Of a DNA stretch of 52,578 nt, positions 17,460-25,670 are shown one piece after another. The stretch is taken from contig CAZVFX010000044.1 of NCBI GenBank assembly GCA_964626565.1, positions 1-52,578 on the forward strand, in the 5' to 3' direction. Each line of letters starts with the position of its first letter. Position 1 is the stretch's first letter. The DNA comes from CAZVFX01 sp964626565 (lineage in GTDB: Bacteria; Myxococcota_A; UBA9042; CAIXZC01). A program made the translations under genes and the position numbers. Below the pieces are notes generated by a model. That model was given only the letters and a program-made list of their open reading frames with translations. It did not search any database and had not been told where the DNA came from.

Positions 17460-17602
17460 ATAAACGGGGCCACGGCTGAGCCCTCAGCGAAGACGATAAG
17501 CACTCCCAGCAGCACGAGAAAGAAGACAATGGGGCCCAGCCACCATTTCTTCCTCTCCTTCATGAACTGCCAGAACTCAACGAGGGTTGATAGTCTCGAC
17601 AT
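17444..17602 (-). CDS. DUF5989-family membrane microprotein (52 residues)
   Basis: This short gene encodes a basic N-terminus (MSRLSTLVEFWQFMKERKK) followed by one hydrophobic span (LGPIVFFLVLLGVLIVF) and a short tail ending in FIYALF. The layout matches DUF5989 proteins, which are found beside SxtJ-type proteins and carbamoyltransferases; I rely on memory of that association. The ATG at 17602 lies 3 bp after the stop of the sxtJ-like gene, so it is almost certainly co-translated. Its 3' end overlaps the end of trxB by 16 bp on the opposite strand. Function unknown; a small subunit of a membrane complex is a reasonable guess. Confidence 0.8.
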   Translation of the reverse strand: MSRLSTLVEFWQFMKERKKWWLGPIVFFLVLLGVLIVFAEGSAVAPFIYALF

Positions 17603-17605
17603 AGG

Positions 17606-18016
17606 CTAGAACTGCCTCTCGTAGCTTTCCTTTGCCGGCTGTTCGGCGCGCGGCTTCCAGTAAGTCGAAGCTTCCTTCCCGAACGACCGGTCCAGGAACT
17701 GTTTTCCCAACAGCCGCGCCACCAGGGCTATCGGCGTTAAAACCATATAGAATGTCAGCCCCAGGAGCAACCGGGTCATGACCCAGTTGAGGCCCAACGC
17801 CAGCAGCATCCAGCATTTTTGCAGAGGCAGAAGAACGATGGGAAATGCCAGCCCTGCTCCGGCGAAGGCGGCCGCTCCCGCGGCGAAGTAGACCCAACCG
17901 GAGCTGTCCTTCAGACCCAGCCAGACCGCGCAAACACCCAACGCGACCGCAATGACCAGACCAAAATTGCGCAGGTCTTTCGTGTTACTGGATATGGATA
18001 TCAGCGTCTTCACCAC
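17606..18016 (-). CDS. SxtJ-family small membrane protein
   Basis: This is a 136-residue membrane protein with a GTG start at 18016 that directly follows the stop of the carbamoyltransferase gene. It has three or four hydrophobic segments (LVIAVALGVCAVWLGL; VYFAAGAAAFAGAGLAF; a region around LLALGLNW; LLLGLTFYMVLTPIALVARL). The soluble C-terminal tail includes the family-like GKQFLDRSF segment. SxtJ is named from the saxitoxin cluster, but the family is widespread in polysaccharide loci. Its molecular role is not established. With the upstream carbamoyltransferase and the downstream 52-residue gene it forms a three-gene cassette. Confidence 0.8.
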   Translation of the reverse strand: MVKTLISISSNTKDLRNFGLVIAVALGVCAVWLGLKDSSGWVYFAAGAAAFAGAGLAFPIVLLPLQKCWMLLALGLNWVMTRLLLGLTFYMVLTPIALVARLLGKQFLDRSFGKEASTYWKPRAEQPAKESYERQF

Positions 18017-19834
18017 CTAGTCAGGCCTCACGGTTTTGCGCCAGTCTTCATCCTCGACAAATGCCGGTTGGTCGGATTTGTCCAACAGGAAGTTCCCCAG
18101 CACGAGGTAATCCATGTCAGTCCGCATGAAGCAGCGGTACGCGTCTTCGGGAGTGCACACGATCGGCTCGCCGCGCACATTAAAAGAAGTATTAATGATC
18201 ACAGGACAGCCGTACCTGCGGTCGAACTCGGTGATGAGAGCGTGATACCGCGGATTTGTATCGGAGTGCACGGTTTGCAACCTGGCTGAGTTGTCCACGT
18301 GCGTGACCGCAGGGATCTTCGAGCGCTCAATGCCGAGCCGGGCCAGTCCGGACAGTTCGGCCTGCTCAGGCCCCAGCTCTTTCAGCTTCTCCGCGTTCAC
18401 GTCGGCAACGAGCAGCATGTAGGGGCTCGGTTGGTGGGAGTCGAACCACTCCCCCGATTTCTCGGCCAGGACGCTGGGCGCAAAGGGTCGAAAACTCTCC
18501 CTGAACTTGATTTTGAGGTTCATGGTTTCCTGCATGCCAGCCGAGCGGGCATCCCCCAGGATCGACCGTGAACCGAGGGCCCGGGGGCCGAACTCCATTC
18601 TCCCCTGGAACCAACCCACCACCTTGCCGCCTCCCAACAACTCAGCAACCGCGCCGGGTAGCTCGGGGACAGCAAGCTTGGTGAAGGGGAGCGAACTTGT
18701 GGTGAGAAACCTGCTGATCTCATCGTCGGAGAATTCCGGTCCGAGCAGGGACCCGAACTGTGAGTCTACACTTCCTTCGACCTTTCTCGGTTGCTCGCTG
18801 TGGTGGTGCCACGCCAACTGGGCCGCGCCCAGCGCACCCCCCGCATCTCCGGCGGCCGGTTGAATCCAGATATCGTCGAACAACCCCGTTCTGAGCAGCT
18901 TGCCGTTGGCGACGCAGTTCAGCGCCACCCCACCGCTGAGGCATAAGTGGCGCATGCCCGTTTCGGCGCGTACATGCCCGGCCATGCTGAGCACGACCTC
19001 TTCCGTTACCTCCTGAACCGATCGTGCGAGGTCCATGTCTTTTTGGGTCAGATCCGACTCGGGCTGCCGAGGCGGTCCACCGAACAGGCGGTGGAATCTA
19101 TCCCCGGTCATGGTGAGGCCGGAACAGTAGTTGAAGTAGTCCATGTTCAGGTGGAACGAACCGTCATCTTTGATGTCGATGAGTTCCTTTTTGATCTCGT
19201 CGACGTATTTCGGTTCTCCGTAGGGTGCGAGTCCCATGAGCTTGTATTCGCCCGAATTGACCCTGAATCCGGTGTAGTAGGTGAAGGCAGAATAGAGAAG
19301 CCCCAACGAGTGGGGAAAGTGCAACTCGGCCGCAATTTCGATCCGGTTGTCGCAGCCGGTTCCCCAACTGGTGGTCGCCCATTCGCCCACTCCGTCCATA
19401 GTGAGGAATGCAGCCTCGGCAAAGGGAGAGGGGAAGAAGGCCGCGGCTGCATGGGATTCGTGATGCTCCGGGAACAGCACCTTGCCTTTGTAGTCAAGGT
19501 CGCTCCGCACCCGGTCTCGAATCCACAGTTTCTGTTTTATCCAGCCGGGCATTGCGGTGATAAACGAGGCGATCCCCCGGGGTGCGTACTCCAGGTAGGT
19601 TTCAAGCAGGCGCTCGAACTTGAGGAAGGGCTTGTCGTAGAAGGCGACCAGGTCAAGATCATCCGCGGTGATTCCGGCGGTTTCCAAGCAGTAGGCCGCG
19701 GCATTTTTCGGGAACCGGGGGTCATGCTTGATGCGCGAGAAGCGCTCTTCCTGGGCCGCGGCAGTGATGCGGCCCTGCTGCAGCAGGCAGGCAGCGCTGT
19801 CGTGATAATAGGCTGATATGCCCAGGATGTTCAT
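18017..19834 (-). CDS. Carbamoyltransferase (NodU/CmcH/TobZ family)
   Basis: This is a 605-residue O-carbamoyltransferase. Members use carbamoyl phosphate and ATP to make carbamoyladenylate, then pass the carbamoyl group to a hydroxyl of a sugar or natural product. The N-terminal Kae1-like domain has the His-Asp motif GISAYYHDSAA (His11, Asp12), EERFSRIKHD (29-38) and the metal-binding HHESHAAAAFFPSPF. The C-terminal domain has FGPRALGSRSILGDARS and VIINTSFNVRGEPIVC. All conserved motifs look intact. The start overlaps the stop of the WecA-like gene by 4 bp (ATGA). In this locus the acceptor is probably a sugar of the lipid-linked glycan; that is inferred from position. Confidence 0.92.
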   Translation of the reverse strand: MNILGISAYYHDSAACLLQQGRITAAAQEERFSRIKHDPRFPKNAAAYCLETAGITADDLDLVAFYDKPFLKFERLLETYLEYAPRGIASFITAMPGWIKQKLWIRDRVRSDLDYKGKVLFPEHHESHAAAAFFPSPFAEAAFLTMDGVGEWATTSWGTGCDNRIEIAAELHFPHSLGLLYSAFTYYTGFRVNSGEYKLMGLAPYGEPKYVDEIKKELIDIKDDGSFHLNMDYFNYCSGLTMTGDRFHRLFGGPPRQPESDLTQKDMDLARSVQEVTEEVVLSMAGHVRAETGMRHLCLSGGVALNCVANGKLLRTGLFDDIWIQPAAGDAGGALGAAQLAWHHHSEQPRKVEGSVDSQFGSLLGPEFSDDEISRFLTTSSLPFTKLAVPELPGAVAELLGGGKVVGWFQGRMEFGPRALGSRSILGDARSAGMQETMNLKIKFRESFRPFAPSVLAEKSGEWFDSHQPSPYMLLVADVNAEKLKELGPEQAELSGLARLGIERSKIPAVTHVDNSARLQTVHSDTNPRYHALITEFDRRYGCPVIINTSFNVRGEPIVCTPEDAYRCFMRTDMDYLVLGNFLLDKSDQPAFVEDEDWRKTVRPD

Positions 19835-21279
19835 GCCTTGGGCAACCCGCTCAGACTTGGCGCTAGTTGGTCTGCAATTATTTGTAGGAGGATTTCCGTT
19901 TCCGAAGTGACCTTGCCCCGCTCAGTGATCCAGCCGAAGCGGAGGTTGGCGAATTCCTGGCCGTCAGCGTCAAACACCGGCACTACCGCGATGAGGGTAC
20001 GCTTGCGGCGGTCGACGTCGTCTTCCCCGGACTCCCAGTTGCAGACAGGCTCAGCCGCGCCGCTCAGATGCACGTCGATGAACCTGAAATCCCCTGCCAG
20101 GCCGAGCCAGTCAAGGTAGACGGGGAGTTGGGACTCGTCTTCGATGGTGGAGGCCCTGGTAAGAGCTTCGTACACGTGCTTGCGTAGCCGCTCGGCGCGG
20201 GCGGTGCGAATCCCGATGCGGCTGAGGCGCCGGCGATTGAAATAGTCAACCACTCCTACCATGCGGGCGAACACTGCGAAGGTGAGCACCAGCAGGAGCA
20301 ATCCGACACCCAGTTGCCAATCCCGGGAAATGTGGATCACCAGCGCCACGCAAACCAGCACCACAGTGAATCCGTACAGCACCACAACCGCGCGCCGGTG
20401 AGTCAGCCCCATGGCCAGCAGCCGGTGATGAATGTGCCCCTTGTCCGGAGCAAACATGGACCGGCGTTCCAGGAACCGCCGCATCATGGAAAACAGCGTG
20501 TCCATGATGGGGATGCCCATGGCGACGATGGGAGTCAGAAGCGCCACCGTGGTGGAGGACTTCTGGCCGGAACTGATCGCGCCCAAAGCCAGCACATAGC
20601 CGATGAACATGCTGCCTGCATCGCCCATGAAGATGCTGGCGGGGTTGAAGTTGTAGAACAGGAAGCCCAGGATCGCCCCGGCCAGCGCCGCGGCCACCAG
20701 GCACAACATGATACTGTGGTCCGTATACCCGAGGATGAAGTTGAAAATCAGCACGAAGAAGGCGATGCCGCCGGCGAGGCCGTCCAGCCCATCGATGAGG
20801 TTTACCGCATTGATGATGCCGACTATCCAGACCACGGTCACCACGTACGAAAACACACCCATGGGCAGGCTGGAGGCGAAGGGCAGCGAGATGTACTGGA
20901 TCTTGAATCCCAGGGCGAAGGCGAAGGTTGCGATCAGCGCTTGCAGCAGGAACTTCTTTTTGGCTCCGAGCCCCCGCAGGTCGTCCATGAGCCCCACCAG
21001 CATGATGAACACCGCTCCGACCACGATAGCTACCATGTACTGGAGGTTCCCCCAGACAATGGAGCCCACTTCGGCGCGGGTCATCGCGATGCCCAGGACC
21101 GGGACCAGGAACGCCACCAGGATGGCCACCCCGCCGGTGCGGGGGACCGCACGGCTGTGGACCTTTCGCTCGTCCGGAGTGTCGTACAGCTTCAGCCGGT
21201 AGGACAGGTTGCGAATCAGAGGGGTCAATATTGCGGAGACGGCCAGGGCAGCAAGGAAAGCGGCTGTGTAAGATATCAT
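19831..21279 (-). CDS. WecA/MraY-family glycosyl-1-phosphate transferase with extra C-terminal domain
   Basis: This enzyme is expected to move a sugar-1-phosphate (often GlcNAc-1-P) from UDP-sugar to undecaprenyl phosphate at the inner membrane, starting glycan assembly. Residues 1-350 contain about 11 membrane spans and the family motifs VHSRAVPRTGG, GLMDDLRGLGAKKK, the catalytic NLIDGLDGLAGG, ASIFMGDAGSMF and the HIHHRLL loop. A further 130 residues (about 350-482) are cytoplasmic, predicted to be alpha/beta, and end in ETEILLQIIADQLAPSL, which recalls a GAF-type sensory fold. WecA itself lacks this part. No clear ribosome site precedes the ATG at 21279. A 53-bp gap separates it from the upstream gene, and it overlaps the carbamoyltransferase gene by 4 bp. 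Confidence 0.9.
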   Translation of the reverse strand: MISYTAAFLAALAVSAILTPLIRNLSYRLKLYDTPDERKVHSRAVPRTGGVAILVAFLVPVLGIAMTRAEVGSIVWGNLQYMVAIVVGAVFIMLVGLMDDLRGLGAKKKFLLQALIATFAFALGFKIQYISLPFASSLPMGVFSYVVTVVWIVGIINAVNLIDGLDGLAGGIAFFVLIFNFILGYTDHSIMLCLVAAALAGAILGFLFYNFNPASIFMGDAGSMFIGYVLALGAISSGQKSSTTVALLTPIVAMGIPIMDTLFSMMRRFLERRSMFAPDKGHIHHRLLAMGLTHRRAVVVLYGFTVVLVCVALVIHISRDWQLGVGLLLLVLTFAVFARMVGVVDYFNRRRLSRIGIRTARAERLRKHVYEALTRASTIEDESQLPVYLDWLGLAGDFRFIDVHLSGAAEPVCNWESGEDDVDRRKRTLIAVVPVFDADGQEFANLRFGWITERGKVTSETEILLQIIADQLAPSLSGLPKA

Positions 21280-21332
21280 TAATTAGACCGTCGGTTGAGT
21301 CGCCCTGTATGCAGCGTAAGTGTGAATCGAAA

Positions 21333-22415
21333 TCATGCTAGTTTGCAAGAGCTAATTGGTCGGTTGAACAAGGTGCAGGCCAGGTCCGCCCCCCGCAAAC
21401 CGGCGTAGTAAACGGTAAACAGGGCGGGTCTGATCATTCCGTCGAGAAGAGTCAAAGATGCAGCCTGGCGGCCCCGGGTGCGCGGTGCGTCTGCCGCAAA
21501 CGACTCAACCGGTAGCAGCCGATCCACTGCGACGCGTCGGTGTCCGGACGGTGCCAGGCGCCCGGCTATTCGCTCCGCGGCCGCGTCGTCGAAAACCAGT
21601 TGTACGCGCCGAAGCAGTGCGAACAGCATGGTGGCCGCACCCCACCTGCGGGCCCGGGCCACCAGAACGTCTTCGTCCACTGCCCACCGGTGGAGAATCC
21701 GGTGTGAATCCAACAGCGCATGGGCCGGAATCGCGGCGTGGAGGAAGCCGTGTACGGCCAGATGCAGCAGAGAATCCTCGGGCGATAGCATGCTGATGTT
21801 CCCCGCAGCATACTCCGGCACTTCTACCCGTCGCTCCCACAGCCCATCTTCGTCGATGTCGAAAAGGTACGGCTTGGTAAGCGCCTTGTGCACTTCGAAG
21901 ATAACCGGACGCACCGAGGGCATTTCGTACACTGCCTCGAACAGAGTGCGGGTAGTCCAGGGGCGGAGGGGGTCGTTCTTCAGCAGCCCGTCCAGTTCTT
22001 CCAGCTTGTCGCACACGGTACCGAAGTCCCCCGGCCGTACAAGAATGTCCAGATCCGCCGAAGGTCTCGGTACGTCTCTGGAATACAGTGCCCCGTAGAA
22101 AGCGGCCCCCTTCAACAGCACAACGGGTATGTCCCGGTTCAGTTGCTCGGTGAGGAAGCTGTCGAGCCACTGCCGCTGAACTACATCCTTGGCGATCAAC
22201 GTCCGGCTGAGCCGGTTCAGCTTGTCGCCTGCGGCATCCGGCAGCAGGGACCATGCGCCGCCGGCCCGGGCGTTGTGAACGATGGCCGGCAGAAGCTGCT
22301 GCAGAGGCGGGTGCCCCAGCGCGGCGAACGCCTCCAACGCTGAACTGATATCGCTTGCCCGCCCCGGAAGTCCCGCGGCCAGGCGAAGCAAGCCCCTGGC
22401 GTGCTCTCGATTCAT
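21333..22415 (-). CDS. Uncharacterised nucleotidyltransferase family protein (NTP_transf_5 type)
   Basis: This is a 360-residue cytoplasmic protein. The ATG at 22415 forms an ATGA overlap with the radical SAM stop, so it is preferred to a start at 22442. The core VVLLKGAAFYGALY followed by RPSADLDILV is the signature of a nucleotidyltransferase-fold family common in exopolysaccharide and exosortase loci. The LDILV pair of carboxylates would bind metal. The C-terminal half is helical and Arg/Ala-rich. Substrate unknown. It is the last gene before a 53-bp gap in an otherwise overlapping series. Confidence 0.78.
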   Translation of the reverse strand: MNREHARGLLRLAAGLPGRASDISSALEAFAALGHPPLQQLLPAIVHNARAGGAWSLLPDAAGDKLNRLSRTLIAKDVVQRQWLDSFLTEQLNRDIPVVLLKGAAFYGALYSRDVPRPSADLDILVRPGDFGTVCDKLEELDGLLKNDPLRPWTTRTLFEAVYEMPSVRPVIFEVHKALTKPYLFDIDEDGLWERRVEVPEYAAGNISMLSPEDSLLHLAVHGFLHAAIPAHALLDSHRILHRWAVDEDVLVARARRWGAATMLFALLRRVQLVFDDAAAERIAGRLAPSGHRRVAVDRLLPVESFAADAPRTRGRQAASLTLLDGMIRPALFTVYYAGLRGADLACTLFNRPISSCKLA

Positions 22416-23362
22416 CTGCCCAGCTTCTTGCGAACAATCCAAAGGGTGGCGGTGGCCAGCTTCTCCTTCATCGGTTCAGCCACGCTGCCCATCATCCAGC
22501 AGTTGAGCTTGCAACTGGCGGTGGCTCGGCGAATCTCTGCGGCTTTTTCACCGTTCCAGATCTCGTCGAAACTCTGCTCCTTCAAATTGCCCATGGACGC
22601 GTCCATGACGTTGCACGGCTTGATCTCCCCCCGGGGGTCCAGGAAGAAGGAGTCATGACCCATTTTGCACGGCAGCAACCGGGGCCGGCCCATGACATAA
22701 TTCTGCAGCCCGTGGTTGAAGTACGCCCGGAACCAGTCTTTGGGTTTGCGGCTGCGCAACAGCTCGCAGATAAGTTTCTCCAACTCTCCAACCACCTCTT
22801 CCTTTTTCTCGATCACGTTGTCGAATTTGTGGAAGTAGTAGGAGTTGTGCACCGCTGCAGTGGCGAACTCAACGTCCATCATCCGCGCCAGGTGGTAGAG
22901 CTCCATGAGGTCTTTGGCGTTGCGGTCGGACAGCGTAATCGCGAATCCGATGTCCTTCAACCCGATGCTCCAAAGATTGATGAGAGTCCTCAGTCCCCTG
23001 TCAAAACCGTCCTCGATTCCCCTCAATTCGTCATTGGCCGCGGGCAGCCCTTCCAGGCTGACGCGGATTCCGATTCCGGGGTTCTTCCGGGCCACATCAA
23101 CGATTCGATCCGTCATGTAGCCGTTGGTGCTCACCACCAGGCGTTTGCTGCGCCGGGCCAGCACGGCAATGACATCTTCAATGTCTTTGCGCAGGAACGG
23201 CTCTCCGCCGGTGACGTTCATGGTCGGCACAAAGGGGAGCTTCTCCATCTCCGCGGGCGTCACTTCCTCGTCCGGCCGGGTGGGGTGCTCCCAGATGTTG
23301 CACATGTGACACTTGCAGTTGCACCTGAAAGTGGTGATGATGCTCGCGAATTTGATCGCCAT
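22412..23362 (-). CDS. Radical SAM/SPASM protein
   Basis: This is a predicted iron-sulfur enzyme of 316 residues. The 4Fe-4S motif is CxxxCxxC at Cys14, Cys18 and Cys21 (CNCKCHMC; the extra Cys16 is unusual), followed by NVTGGEPFLRKD for SAM binding. A C-terminal SPASM-like Cys set (CKMGHDSF, IKPCNVMD, SCKLNCWM) would hold one or two auxiliary clusters. Homologs in sugar loci carry out dehydration, epimerisation or methylation, or modify peptides; none can be assigned here. The start shares one base with the preceding GT4 stop (TAATG), and the end overlaps the nucleotidyltransferase by 4 bp. Confidence 0.88.
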   Translation of the reverse strand: MAIKFASIITTFRCNCKCHMCNIWEHPTRPDEEVTPAEMEKLPFVPTMNVTGGEPFLRKDIEDVIAVLARRSKRLVVSTNGYMTDRIVDVARKNPGIGIRVSLEGLPAANDELRGIEDGFDRGLRTLINLWSIGLKDIGFAITLSDRNAKDLMELYHLARMMDVEFATAAVHNSYYFHKFDNVIEKKEEVVGELEKLICELLRSRKPKDWFRAYFNHGLQNYVMGRPRLLPCKMGHDSFFLDPRGEIKPCNVMDASMGNLKEQSFDEIWNGEKAAEIRRATASCKLNCWMMGSVAEPMKEKLATATLWIVRKKLGR

Positions 23363-24462
23363 TACGCCTCCAGCAACTCCGTATACATCGCTTCAAACTC
23401 ATCGGCAATGTGGTCCCAGGAGTAGTGATTTCTCACCCTCTCCCGAGCCTTGGACCCCAGCTCTTCCGTGAGGCCTGGATTGTCCAGCACATATTTCAGC
23501 TTCTCCGACATGTCGTCTATATCGGCGTTGCGAAATGAGACTCCCGTATCCTGGATCGGCTCCATGTTCTCCTCAATGTCGCTCACGAGGCAGCACGAGC
23601 CGTAGCTCATACCTTCCAGCAGCGCGATGGAGAGGCCTTCCAACTCCGAAGGCTGAGCATAGCAGGCGGAATTACTGAACAACTCCTCGAGGGCCCGACC
23701 TTCGACGAAACCGGGGAACAGAATCCTCGGATCCCCGCCGGCAAGCTCCTGGAGTTCTTCCTTCAGCGCCTCTTCACCCTTGGCGTCTCCCGCGATCACC
23801 AGCTTGAAGTCGGTGTCGAGTTTGCGGAATGCCGGAATCAGGTACTGGGCCCCCTTCTCCCGCACCAGCCGGGACGCGAACAAAACGTATTGCCTGGGTT
23901 TCAGCCCCCACTCCAGGATCTCCTTGGCCGGAGTGGGCTCCTTGATATCCGCGCCGGTGGGAATGTAGCGCATTTCCACGCCGTAACGCTCCTTGAAGAA
24001 CCGGCATTGCTTCTTGGAAACCGCGGTCATCTGCTGGGCCTGGCCCACCGACAGCCTTTCCAGCCCCTTCAGCACGTTCTGCCCGAAGGAGCCCCAGCGC
24101 TGGCGCTCCCACTCCACTCCGTGCATTTGCAGCACGCACTTCTGGGACCGCACCCTGGACAACAGGGCGAAGGCGCCGGCGGCAACGCTGTGGTAATGGA
24201 CCACATCTGCCTTCGGGTCGATGATGGTGCGCAGCGCCCCGGCCAGGCCCGCGGACAGCTTCTCGGTCCTGGCATACGGCAGGCACGGCACCTTGACGAT
24301 CTTCATCCCCTCGAATTCCGGCGCCACATCACCGTAGTGGCCCATGGAATAGACCACCACGTCGTGCCCCTTCCGGGCCAGTCTGGAGCCCAGTTCCAAC
24401 GTGTACTTCTCGATTCCCCCGCCACGGGCAATGTTCTTGATGGCGCAAAATGCGATTCTCAT
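23362..24462 (-). CDS. Glycosyltransferase family 4 (GT-B)
   Basis: This 366-residue glycosyltransferase should add a sugar to the lipid-linked oligosaccharide on the cytoplasmic face. The ATG at 24462 (MRIAFCAIKNIARGGGIEKY) has GGGAGG upstream and an ATGA overlap with the previous gene; a much longer frame to 24747 is a read-through shadow. The N-terminal acceptor domain has the GGGIEKYTLELG loop. The donor domain has YVLFASRLVREKGAQYL and the E(x7)E-type NSACYAQPSELEGLSIALLE. Retaining GT4 chemistry is expected; donor and linkage are unknown. Confidence 0.9.
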   Translation of the reverse strand: MRIAFCAIKNIARGGGIEKYTLELGSRLARKGHDVVVYSMGHYGDVAPEFEGMKIVKVPCLPYARTEKLSAGLAGALRTIIDPKADVVHYHSVAAGAFALLSRVRSQKCVLQMHGVEWERQRWGSFGQNVLKGLERLSVGQAQQMTAVSKKQCRFFKERYGVEMRYIPTGADIKEPTPAKEILEWGLKPRQYVLFASRLVREKGAQYLIPAFRKLDTDFKLVIAGDAKGEEALKEELQELAGGDPRILFPGFVEGRALEELFSNSACYAQPSELEGLSIALLEGMSYGSCCLVSDIEENMEPIQDTGVSFRNADIDDMSEKLKYVLDNPGLTEELGSKARERVRNHYSWDHIADEFEAMYTELLEA

Positions 24463-25670
24463 GCCGTGAGCCTCCCGTACAGTTCGACGAGACCTTCGTA
24501 GTGCGCCTCGTGCGAGAATTTCTCTTCCGCCAGCTTGCGCGCAGCCGCGCCCAGCTTTTTTCGCCTGGCTCCGTCGTCCATTAGCGCAGCCATTTTCGTA
24601 GCCAACTCCCCGGCGTCGCCCGGTTGAAACAGCGATCCGGTTTCTCCCTCGGTCACCATTTCCGGTATTCCGCCCAGGTTGGACCCGATGACCGGTTTGC
24701 CGTAAAAGAACGCCTCCAGCACCGACATGGGCGCGTTTTCCAGGCACTTTGACGGCAACACCAGGAAGGCCGCGTCACGATACAACTGCCGCAGTCGCTC
24801 TCCCGTGCAATAGCCCTCGAACGTTACGTGGTCGAGACCGCTGGACTCAGCGAGATTGCAGGCTTCTTCCGCAGTGGGGCCGGTGCCGGCAATTCGTATT
24901 GGCATGTCGACGCTCCGGGCTGCCTCCAGCAACGTCAGCAGCCCCTTCTCTTCAGACAGTCTACCCACGAAGAGCGCGTGTTGGCCGCGGTCGTAGTCCG
25001 GTTCGAATTCACCCGGGTCAAGGGAGTTGGGCAGATAGATGAGGCGCTCGGACGGAAAGCCGTCGGCCAGCAGCCGGTCGCGCAAGAACCGGCTCGGGCA
25101 GATAAACGCACCAACCTGATCGTACTTGCCGAACACCCGGTTGAAGTACGACTCCACGGTGTAAACCAGGGACGCAGGAAGGCTGTTCTTGTGGCACTTA
25201 CGGGCTGTGCAATGCCAGAACGAACCTCCTCTGCACAGCTCGCATATTTCCCCGTCCTTGAGCATGAGGTAGGTCGGGCAGATCAGCTTGAGGTCATGCA
25301 AGGTGATCACGGTGGGTACGTTTCGCCTTCGGGCCGCATCGAGAATGGAGGTTGTCAACCCGCCGTAGATGTTGTGACCGTGGACCAGGTCGGGCCGCAC
25401 TTCGTCCAGCAGGGCCGCAAACCGACGCCTGGTGGGCAAGGAGTAGATGATGTTGGGGGCCACAGCCAGCTTGCCTCCCAACGACAACTCGTCGTATGCA
25501 ACCGCGGGCAGGAAGTAGCCGTCATACCGAGTCGGCCTGTTCTCAGGGTGACGGCGAGAAAATGGCACCACCTCATGACCGCGGCTCTCGAGCAGGTCGG
25601 CCTCCGCAAAGTAGACTCGTTCGGAGCCCCCCCGCAAGTAATAGTAGTTGTTTGCGAAAACGACTTTCAT
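24459..25670 (-). CDS. Glycosyltransferase family 4
   Basis: This is a 403-residue GT-B enzyme. It opens with MKVVFANNYYYLRGGSERVY, the nucleotide-fold glycine loop of GT4. A Cys-rich acceptor-side insert (GEICELCRGGSFWHC) is also found in other GT4 enzymes that act after a first sugar. The donor domain holds HALFVGRLSEEKGLLTLLEA and the closing ENAPMSVLEAFFYGKPVIGS. The start overlaps the stop of the phosphodiesterase-like gene by 4 bp. The sugar it transfers is not known. Confidence 0.9.
   Translation of the reverse strand: MKVVFANNYYYLRGGSERVYFAEADLLESRGHEVVPFSRRHPENRPTRYDGYFLPAVAYDELSLGGKLAVAPNIIYSLPTRRRFAALLDEVRPDLVHGHNIYGGLTTSILDAARRRNVPTVITLHDLKLICPTYLMLKDGEICELCRGGSFWHCTARKCHKNSLPASLVYTVESYFNRVFGKYDQVGAFICPSRFLRDRLLADGFPSERLIYLPNSLDPGEFEPDYDRGQHALFVGRLSEEKGLLTLLEAARSVDMPIRIAGTGPTAEEACNLAESSGLDHVTFEGYCTGERLRQLYRDAAFLVLPSKCLENAPMSVLEAFFYGKPVIGSNLGGIPEMVTEGETGSLFQPGDAGELATKMAALMDDGARRKKLGAAARKLAEEKFSHEAHYEGLVELYGRLTA

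Noticed and set aside
17460..17605. Empty gap or terminator between trxB and the sxtJ-like gene
   Set aside because: The minus strand encodes a complete 52-residue membrane protein that fills the gap and is spaced 3 nt from the upstream stop.
20314..21282. Open frame of 322 codons on the plus strand
   Set aside because: Antisense to the WecA-like gene, His/Gln/Asp-rich with no hydrophobic core.
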